A DNA stretch of 5,215 bases from TWA4 sp045121095 (GTDB taxonomy: Bacteria; Bacillota; Clostridia; Lachnospirales; Lachnospiraceae): contig JBGVFN010000184.1 of NCBI GenBank assembly GCA_045121095.1, forward strand, positions 1 to 5,215. The letters are read 5' to 3'. The notes under the pieces are model-generated. The model was not told the DNA's origin. It was given only the letters and a program-made list of their open reading frames with translations, and ran no database searches. Of this stretch, positions 1 through 4,449 are shown piece by piece. A program made the translations under genes and the position numbers. The stretch's first letter is position 1, and each line of letters opens with the position of its first letter.

Positions 1-210
1 TGGATCAAAGTATTTGCCGTACGCTTGTCAATATGATAAGCAGCTTGTAAATAGGTGTTCAACTTGACTCTGTGAGAATTTCTTTTCCTGGATCAATTTC
101 CAGACAATGCGAAAAAGGCGGTTCTGCTTCGCCATATCCCACGCAAAATATTCCATTGGAAACTGCCCGTTCGCTAACCTTGTCTCAACCGTAAAACATT
201 TTTTCACCAC
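1..210 (-). pseudogene. tnpB: IS607-associated TnpB, N-terminal fragment with frameshift, runs off window
   Basis: From a GTG at 210 the frame reads VKKCFTVETRLANGQFPMEY and on through AKQNRLFRIVWKLIQEKKFS to a TGA at 30-28. From base 59 to the window edge the next frame instead reads NTYLQAAYHIDKRTANTLI, which continues the family pattern (a segment of basic and aromatic residues ending in a KR-T-A-N-like motif) better than the original frame. Removing a single base near position 60 would join SQSQV to NTYLQ. TnpB is the RNA-guided nuclease carried by IS605 and IS607 elements; it is usually about 370-450 residues. Only about 70 are visible here, and none of the RuvC catalytic residues fall in the window. 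The start is uncertain because the same frame is open upstream to the TGA at 216-214. Confidence 0.65.
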
Positions 211-213
211 GAA

Positions 214-403
214 TCATACCACCTTTACAACCTGTCTGTCCAAATCACTTTTGGCCTGCTGCTGGTGACTGCTGACACGACAATAAATAATATCTCTTTT
301 CTGCACAATCGTACTTAATCACGGTCTGATAATGAAGATGAAGAATGTCCGCCACTTCACCCGTCTTGTAAGTACGTTTTGTAAACTCCGAACATCTGTA
401 CAT
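214..403 (-). pseudogene. tnpA: IS607-type serine transposase TnpA, broken remnant
   Basis: A start codon at 403 follows a good ribosome site (AGGTGG, 414-409). The frame reads 52 codons to a TGA at 247-245. Residues 12-32 (TYKTGEVADILHLHYQTVIK then YD) match the winged-helix DNA-binding start of IS607 TnpA. A different frame, 285-217, reads YCRVSSHQQQAKSDLDRQ followed by VVKVV and a TGA (216-214). YCRVSS is the serine-recombinase signature, and the catalytic serine is one of the two serines. Intact IS607 TnpA is about 190-220 residues. Here the linker between the two domains and nearly all of the catalytic domain after DLDRQ are missing, and the two parts are out of frame. It cannot make active transposase. 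Family identification is by motif recognition, not a database search. Confidence 0.75.
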
Positions 404-420
404 AAAAACCACCTCTAATG

Positions 421-517
421 TATTTTATGTATATAAAATAACACAAAAAGTAATATTTGTAAATAGCAATTATATATAAAACATACTATTATATACTTTT
501 ATTGAAACAGTTGATGA
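421..517. other. AT-rich spacer between IS607 relic and iron-sulfur domain fossil
   Basis: This stretch is strongly AT-rich and shows no coding potential in any frame that I can recognise. It probably contains the junction where the insertion sequence meets older chromosomal DNA. No target duplication is expected for IS607, and none was seen. Confidence 0.4.
435..463 (-). promoter_or_regulatory. Possible promoter of the tnpA relic
   Basis: On the minus strand TTTACA (463-458) and TATTTT (440-435) are separated by 17 bases and lie about 30 bases before the tnpA start at 403. The region is very AT-rich, so such matches arise easily by chance. Weak support. Confidence 0.25.
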
Positions 518-613
518 ACCCTGTGTTACATCAAGGGACTTTTCCCGGAAGCATCCTGCCGTATGTGTATGGTAGAAATCGAAGGTTTTGCGATTCTTAT
601 TAATTCTTTCTTA
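518..613 (+). pseudogene. Fossil of a complex I/[FeFe]-hydrogenase-type [2Fe-2S] domain
   Basis: The plus-strand frame starting at 518 reads TLCYIKGLFPEASCRMC followed by MVEIEGFAILINSFL. This matches the N-terminal [2Fe-2S] ferredoxin-like domain of NuoG, HndD/HydA-type hydrogenases and related NAD(P)-linked enzymes, whose hallmark is PTLCY, then C-x2-C, then VE-x-EG. Three cluster cysteines are present with the usual C-x10-C-x2-C spacing (codons at 524, 557 and 566). The fourth, expected shortly after the EG, is absent. Upstream the frame is closed by two adjacent stops (512-517). Downstream it runs into a TGA at 632-634 inside the hairpin. About 32 of the expected 75-80 domain residues remain, with no start codon or ribosome site, so this is a decayed fragment of a much larger gene. 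Which hydrogenase or dehydrogenase it came from cannot be told. Confidence 0.6.
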
Positions 614-620
614 AAATACA

Positions 621-668
621 GAAAAGGCGCATGATATGGATTTTTTAGACCATATCATGCGCCTTTTC
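621..668. terminator. Perfect 19-bp hairpin, probably a bidirectional terminator
   Basis: Bases 621-639 are an exact inverted copy of 650-668, with a 10-base loop holding a run of T. The outer stem is AAAAGG/CCTTTT, so either strand yields a hairpin bounded by A-rich and U-rich arms, as in bidirectional intrinsic terminators. It separates the relic region from the polyphosphate operon. The downstream tail (ATGTAAACATTT) is only moderately U-rich, so some of the terminating effect would come from the stem's own U-run. Confidence 0.65.
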
Positions 669-818
669 ATGTAAACATTTCCCAATCTTTACTTTTTATG
701 ATTTTTTATGTGGACCATACATGGACAAAAACCAAAATTCTCATATGAGCTCATGTAAAAACAATAAAAAACCAATGTAAAACTGGTGCAAAAACCAATT
801 ATGAACTTTTTGTGTTTT
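669..818. other. Non-coding upstream region of the polyphosphate operon
   Basis: No gene is visible between the hairpin and the promoter. The DNA is AT-rich. It contains a 10-bp palindrome ATGAGCTCAT (745-754) and three copies of AAAAACCAA (see the repeat entry). These may be upstream regulatory sites or simply reflect composition. I found no riboswitch-like fold, and the transcription start is predicted well downstream. Confidence 0.4.
727..800 (+). repeat. Three copies of AAAAACCAA(A/T) upstream of the operon
   Basis: AAAAACCAA occurs at 727-735, 767-775 and 790-798; the last two extend to AAAAACCAAT. The starts are 40 and 23 bases apart. They lie 45-115 bases upstream of the predicted -10 element. 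They could be protein-binding sites or A-tract (bending or UP-like) DNA. The sequence alone does not decide this. Confidence 0.35.
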
Positions 819-849
819 TTAAGTTCGCTTAAGGTTCAGCTTTTATACT
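819..849 (+). promoter_or_regulatory. Predicted activator-dependent promoter with tandem TTAAG(G)TTC repeats
   Basis: A -10 element TATACT lies at 844-849. The place where a -35 box should be (821-826) reads AAGTTC, a poor match. Instead two direct repeats, TTAAGTTC (819-826) and TTAAGGTTC (829-837), start exactly 10 bases apart, one helical turn, and end 6 bases before the -10. Tandem direct repeats overlapping a weak -35 are the classic binding arrangement for OmpR/PhoB-type response regulators acting as activators. The start of transcription would be near 856, giving a leader of only about 17 bases before the ATG at 873, which leaves no room for a riboswitch. The regulator itself is not in the window. 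Confidence 0.5.
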
Positions 850-872
850 TTTTCCCATAGGAGGGAGTTTAT

Positions 873-1667
873 ATGGCATACCAATCCGTTTTTAAACGAT
901 ACGAACTGAAATACATGCTTACTGCAGAGCAGAAAAACAAAGTTGTCGAAGCGATGGAACCTTACATGGCTCTTGATAAATATGGACGAACCACCATTCG
1001 AAATATCTATTATGACACAGACAATTACCGTCTGATTCGTCATTCCATTGAAAAACCTGCTTACAAGGAAAAACTGCGTATCCGCAGCTACAATAAAGCC
1101 AATCCGGAAAGTACGGTTTTTGTGGAGTTAAAGAAAAAATATGACTCCGTGGTATACAAGCGCCGCCTGTCTCTTTCCGAGGAAGAAGCCATTGATTGGG
1201 TTTCCGGCACAATGCACTGTGAACAGGAAACACAGATTTCTGATGAGATTGATTATTTTCTTAATTATTATGAAACATTGCATCCGGTAGTATTTCTTTC
1301 TTATGAAAGAGAGGCATTTTATGCCAAAGATGGGGGTGATTTCCGCGTAACCTTTGATGACCACATTCTGTGCCGTCAGGAGGAACTGTCTCTGGAAGCT
1401 GATGTATGGGGAACTTCTTTATTGGAAGAAGGAAAAGTTCTGATGGAAATTAAATGTTCCGGCGGAATCCCTTTATGGATGACTCATATCCTGTCTCAGG
1501 AACATATTTACAAAACATCCTTTTCCAAATATGGTACAGCTTACCAGACCATGATTTATCCAAATACACATTTAAACGCAAATGTAGACACAAATACAAC
1601 AACTACTACAAGTTCAAATACAAACTCAAAAAATTCAAACACGAAGGGAGAACTTTTGTATGCTTAA
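873..1667 (+). CDS. VTC-domain polyphosphate polymerase
   Basis: This 264-residue cytosolic protein belongs to the VTC (vacuolar transporter chaperone) tunnel-domain family of the CYTH/triphosphate-tunnel superfamily. In yeast Vtc4 this domain makes polyphosphate from ATP. The expected basic tunnel motifs appear in order: RYELKY (9-14), YYDTD (46-50), EKLRIRSY (66-73), VELKKKYDSVVYKRR (84-98), SYEREAF (143-149), FRVTFDD (157-163), LMEIKCSG (190-197) and KTSFSKYGTAY (214-224). The catalytic core therefore looks intact. There is no SPX sensor domain and no membrane segment, both of which yeast has. Residues 231-258 form an unusual Asn/Thr/Ser-rich tail after the fold ends. The start has a strong AGGAGG (859-864) 8 bases upstream. 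The stop overlaps the next gene by 8 bases, implying translational coupling. The polyphosphate product is inferred from the family; a related polymer or triphosphate reaction is possible. Confidence 0.88.
   Translation: MAYQSVFKRYELKYMLTAEQKNKVVEAMEPYMALDKYGRTTIRNIYYDTDNYRLIRHSIEKPAYKEKLRIRSYNKANPESTVFVELKKKYDSVVYKRRLSLSEEEAIDWVSGTMHCEQETQISDEIDYFLNYYETLHPVVFLSYEREAFYAKDGGDFRVTFDDHILCRQEELSLEADVWGTSLLEEGKVLMEIKCSGGIPLWMTHILSQEHIYKTSFSKYGTAYQTMIYPNTHLNANVDTNTTTTTSSNTNSKNSNTKGELLYA
1561..1643 (+). repeat. A/C-rich low-complexity coding repeat (Asn/Thr-rich tail)
   Basis: The last part of the polyphosphate polymerase gene is made of imperfect CAAATAC/CAAAC/ACAAC units. CAAATAC occurs at 1561, 1591 and 1615, followed by CAAACTC at 1621 and CAAACAC at 1636. 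It encodes Asn, Thr, Ser and Lys almost exclusively. The coding strand is nearly free of G here, unlike the rest of the gene, which suggests growth by repeat slippage. Confidence 0.55.
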
Positions 1668-2355
1668 TTCCATTTTTCACGGATTATTTGACACAGATAT
1701 GACCAGTGTCATTGGTATTTCTGACTTTTTATTATGTATAGGCTGTTCACTGCTGATCGGCCTGATCCTGGCATTTGGCTATATGTATCGCACCCGTTAT
1801 ACGAAAAGCTTTATCGTAACCCTGGCTCTGCTGCCGGCCGTTGTCTGTGTCGTCATTATGATGGTTAACGGCAATGTAGGCGCAGGTGTTGCTGTGGCCG
1901 GCGCTTTCAGCCTGGTCCGCTTCCGTTCTGTTCCCGGTACCGCAAAAGAAATTACCATGCTGTTTCTGGCCATGGGTGCAGGTCTGATCACCGGTATGGG
2001 ATATCTGGGCTTTGCACTGTTATTTACGATTATCATGTGTCTGCTCAGTACCCTTTACAACCAGCTGGACTTCGGTGCCAAAAAAAATGCTGCCTCTTAT
2101 AAAACCCTGAATATCACAATCCCTGAGGATCTGGATTACACAGATGTATTTGAGGATATCCTTAAAACATATACCACTTCCGCTGAACTGATTCGTGTAA
2201 AAACCACCAACATGGGAAGTATGTTCCGACTTACCTATAACCTGACTTTAAAAGATGTCACAAAAGAAAAGGAAATGATTGATAAACTGCGCTGCAGAAA
2301 TGGCAATCTGGAAATTACTGTTTCACGTCAGGAAACCACTGTAACGGAACTGTAA
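1660..2355 (+). CDS. DUF4956 integral membrane protein
   Basis: This 231-residue protein belongs to the DUF4956 family, commonly found beside VTC-domain genes. Hydrophobic segments lie at about 22-43, 50-69, 73-86 and 98-131, the last long enough for one or two spans. The loop GAFSLVRFRSVPGTAKE (81-97) is the family signature. Residues 138-231 are soluble and show a beta-alpha-beta-beta-alpha-beta pattern like an ACT or ferredoxin-like domain. Translation starts at an ATG inside the end of the previous gene, with AGGGAG (1645-1650) 9 bases upstream, so the two proteins are probably made in step and may form a complex. The biochemical role is unknown. Inference from the operon and from yeast VTC, where membrane helices carry the growing polymer across the membrane, is that it helps export or anchor the polymerase product. 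The layout also recalls MgtC-type proteins. Confidence 0.85.
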   Translation: MLNSIFHGLFDTDMTSVIGISDFLLCIGCSLLIGLILAFGYMYRTRYTKSFIVTLALLPAVVCVVIMMVNGNVGAGVAVAGAFSLVRFRSVPGTAKEITMLFLAMGAGLITGMGYLGFALLFTIIMCLLSTLYNQLDFGAKKNAASYKTLNITIPEDLDYTDVFEDILKTYTTSAELIRVKTTNMGSMFRLTYNLTLKDVTKEKEMIDKLRCRNGNLEITVSRQETTVTEL

Positions 2356-2392
2356 AAATGGCATAAATGCCACACCCCGAAATGATCGTAAA

Positions 2393-2397
2393 AGGAG
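2393..2397 (+). promoter_or_regulatory. Ribosome binding site that sets the lipoprotein start at 2403
   Basis: AGGAG at 2393-2397 lies 5 bases before the ATG at 2403. An in-frame ATG at 2367 lacks such a site and would put 12 extra residues (beginning MPHPEM) before the signal peptide. The 2403 start places a basic region and hydrophobic core directly before the lipobox, so it is preferred. Confidence 0.75.
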
Positions 2398-2402
2398 AGC
2401 TT

Positions 2403-4361
2403 ATGTATAGAAACAATTTAAAAATACGTAAAAAACGGATTCCGTTTATATCTTTCTTGCTGACCTGTACGCTGCTGTTAAGCCTATTAAGCGGCTGTGG
2501 TCAAAAAAGTTCCACAGGTTCCGATAACAACGATGACAGCAACAGCGCGGTAAGCAGTTCTGAAAACAGCGATAACGCTTCTTCCGATACGTCTGCTGAA
2601 AATACTACAGATGTATCCGAATTGTTTTCAGACCGGGATTTTGAAACGGATTATGATGAAAGTAAAAGTGCCAAAATCACTTTAAGTGGTGATTCTGCGT
2701 CCTGCAGTTCAGATGCGGTTGAAATTTCCGGCAGTACTATTACGATCAAAGATGAAGGAACCTATATTCTTTCTGGTACTCTGGATAACGGTATGATTAT
2801 CGTCAATGCAGATAAAACAGATAAAACACAGCTGGTTCTGAATAATGTATCGATTCACAGTGAAACATCTGCACCTGTTTACATCCTGCAGGCAGATAAG
2901 GTATTTATCACCATAGCAGAAGGTTCTTCCAATACCCTTTCTAACGGTGGTACTTTTACCGCAATTGATGATAACAACATTGATGCCGTTATTTTTTCCA
3001 AAGAAGATCTGACATTAAATGGAGCTGGTACTCTGACCATTACCTCTCCTGCCGGTCACGGTATCGTATCCAAAGATTCTTTGAAACTTACCAGCGGAAC
3101 CTATGATATCAGCTCTGCTTCCCATGCCCTTACCGGCAAAGACGATGTATGCGCTGCCAATGCCAATTTTACCCTGACTTCCGGCAAAGACGGAATCCAT
3201 GCAGAAAATACCGACGATACCGCACTTGGACTTGTTTATATCCAAAGCGGCACATTTACCATTGCTTCAGAAGGTGATGGCATCAGCGCAGCTTCCTATA
3301 TGCAGATTGACGATGGCAATTTTAATATCATCTCCGGCGGCGGAAGTGCCAATGCCCAAGATAAAACCTCCGATTCCTGGGGGAATTTTATGGGCGGCGG
3401 CATGGGAGGCGGCGGCAGAGTTCGTGGCAGCGACAGAAACAGCACCATGGGGAACTCTGCTGGAAAAGCTTCTGCAGCCGGTTCTGCTGGTACTGATCGT
3501 AATGGTACTGCGACTGATACCGGCGCTGATGCTACGACTGATACCGACAGCGACGATGACAGCACCAGTATTAAAGCCATCAAAGCGTCCGGCAATTTAA
3601 CCATTAATGGAGGTACTTTCACCATTGACTCCGCCGACGATTCCATTCATTCCAATGCTTCCATAACCGTTCATGGCGGTACTTTTGATATTGCTTCCGG
3701 TGATGATGGATTCCATGCAGATGAAACACTGACCATCACATCTGCTTCCATCAATATCAGTGAAAGCTACGAAGGTCTGGAAGGTCTTCATATTAATATT
3801 TCCGGCGGTGAGATTACTTTAACAGCTTCCGATGATGGCCTTAATGCTGCTGGCGGTACCGACCAGAGCGGTTTCGGCGGCCAGCGGGGCAATGAGACCT
3901 TTGGCGGCGGTCCTGGCGGCAGCTCCTCTTCCTCCTCAGGAAGTATCGTTATTTCGGGCGGTACGATCCATGTAACCGCATCCGGTGACGGTCTTGATGC
4001 CAACGGAACTCTGGAAATCACCGGCGGCTCTACAACGGTATGCGGCCCTACTCAGGGTGATACTGCCACACTGGATTACGATGTGAGCGGTGTTATCACA
4101 GGCGGTACTTTTATTGGAACAGGCGGTGCTGATATGGCACAGAGTTTCAGTGATTCTGATCAAGGTGTCATCGCTGTCAGCACAGGCAATCAGTCTGCCG
4201 GTACAGAAATTAAACTGACTGATCGTGACGGAAATACTATCATCACTCACACACCCGAGTTGGATTTTGCGGTAGTCATTCTCAGCAGTCCTGATATTGT
4301 TTCCGGAGAGACGTATACCATAACAGTTGGTTCTTCTTCTGGTGAATTTACTGCAAATTAG
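2403..4361 (+). CDS. Secreted beta-helix lipoprotein, Cthe_2159-family carbohydrate-binding protein
   Basis: This 652-residue precursor starts with a lipoprotein signal: basic residues 7-12 (KIRKKR), a hydrophobic core, and lipobox LSGC with the lipidated cysteine at 32. A Ser/Asn/Asp-rich linker (about 33-82) follows, then the family entry segment with ISGSTITIKDEGTYILSGTL. A right-handed beta-helix is indicated by repeating turns of the type D-G-I/L-x-A, then L-x-I, then GGT-x-x-I. Register residues fall at about 219, 241, 263, 292, 413, 435, 457, 478 and 529, mostly 22 apart. The Asp-rich turns (GDDGF, SDDGL, SGDGL) resemble calcium sites. Two Gly-rich insertions interrupt the helix (about 312-388 and 482-514). 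The C-terminal part includes AVVILSSPDIVSGETYTITV. The founding Clostridium thermocellum protein binds cellulose and polygalacturonate. The ligand here is unknown and could instead relate to the polymer made by its operon partners. No catalytic motif is evident. Confidence 0.82.
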   Translation: MYRNNLKIRKKRIPFISFLLTCTLLLSLLSGCGQKSSTGSDNNDDSNSAVSSSENSDNASSDTSAENTTDVSELFSDRDFETDYDESKSAKITLSGDSASCSSDAVEISGSTITIKDEGTYILSGTLDNGMIIVNADKTDKTQLVLNNVSIHSETSAPVYILQADKVFITIAEGSSNTLSNGGTFTAIDDNNIDAVIFSKEDLTLNGAGTLTITSPAGHGIVSKDSLKLTSGTYDISSASHALTGKDDVCAANANFTLTSGKDGIHAENTDDTALGLVYIQSGTFTIASEGDGISAASYMQIDDGNFNIISGGGSANAQDKTSDSWGNFMGGGMGGGGRVRGSDRNSTMGNSAGKASAAGSAGTDRNGTATDTGADATTDTDSDDDSTSIKAIKASGNLTINGGTFTIDSADDSIHSNASITVHGGTFDIASGDDGFHADETLTITSASINISESYEGLEGLHINISGGEITLTASDDGLNAAGGTDQSGFGGQRGNETFGGGPGGSSSSSSGSIVISGGTIHVTASGDGLDANGTLEITGGSTTVCGPTQGDTATLDYDVSGVITGGTFIGTGGADMAQSFSDSDQGVIAVSTGNQSAGTEIKLTDRDGNTIITHTPELDFAVVILSSPDIVSGETYTITVGSSSGEFTAN

Positions 4362-4372
4362 TGAAAATTGGC

Positions 4373-4404
4373 AGCAGTTCAGCTTTGTGATAGGCTGAAC
4401 TGCT
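4373..4404. terminator. Intrinsic terminator of the polyphosphate operon, shared by convergent genes
   Basis: AGCAGTTCAGC (4373-4383) pairs perfectly with GCTGAACTGCT (4394-4404), and a wobble plus an A-T pair can extend the stem to 13 bp around a 6-base loop. On the plus strand it is followed by the T-rich ATTATTTTCT (4405-4414), 11 bases after the lipoprotein stop. On the minus strand the same hairpin lies 45 bases past the flavoprotein stop and is followed by a weaker T-run (GCCAATTTTC), so it may serve both genes. Confidence 0.8.
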
Positions 4405-4449
4405 ATTATTTTCTAGTAAACGATCCATCCGCTAAAGCAAATAGGATTT

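Larger units (their letters stand above)
1..420 (-). mobile_element. Degenerate IS607-family insertion sequence (tnpA-tnpB relic), cut by window edge
   Basis: Reading the minus strand, three protein fragments appear in the order expected of IS607 elements: a MerR-like helix-turn-helix (403 to about 309), a serine-recombinase catalytic start (285-217), and the N-terminus of TnpB (210-1). IS607 elements encode a small serine transposase whose DNA-binding domain precedes the catalytic domain, followed by tnpB. Here the fragments are in different frames, carry stop codons, and are far too close together: about 190 bases span what should be a gene of about 600 bases. The element is therefore dead. 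IS607 ends lack terminal inverted repeats, so the right-hand boundary is only estimated from the tnpA start and its upstream site. The left part, including any guide-RNA end, lies outside the window. Confidence 0.75.

Noticed and set aside
697..724. Resemblance of this stretch to the hairpin loop and arm at 633-659 (shared GATTTTTTA and GACCATA)
   Set aside because: The match is broken by gaps and lies in AT-rich DNA; not enough to call a duplication.
669..872. Possible riboswitch leader before the polyphosphate polymerase gene
   Set aside because: The best promoter places the transcript start about 17 bases before the ATG, and no conserved aptamer-like helices were recognised upstream.
2359..2372. 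Small hairpin TGGCA-TAAA-TGCCA between DUF4956 and the lipoprotein gene
   Set aside because: Only five base pairs and no T-run; too weak to call a terminator, though it could slightly affect the mRNA.
2367..2402. Longer start for the lipoprotein (MPHPEM...)
   Set aside because: No ribosome site fits it, whereas AGGAG sits 5 bases before the ATG at 2403, and the longer form would put acidic residues ahead of the signal peptide.
3199..3646. Open frames in other phases across the Gly-rich part of the lipoprotein gene
   Set aside because: They mirror the GC-rich Gly/Ala codons of the real frame, giving Pro/Leu/Ala-rich shadows without ribosome sites or domains.
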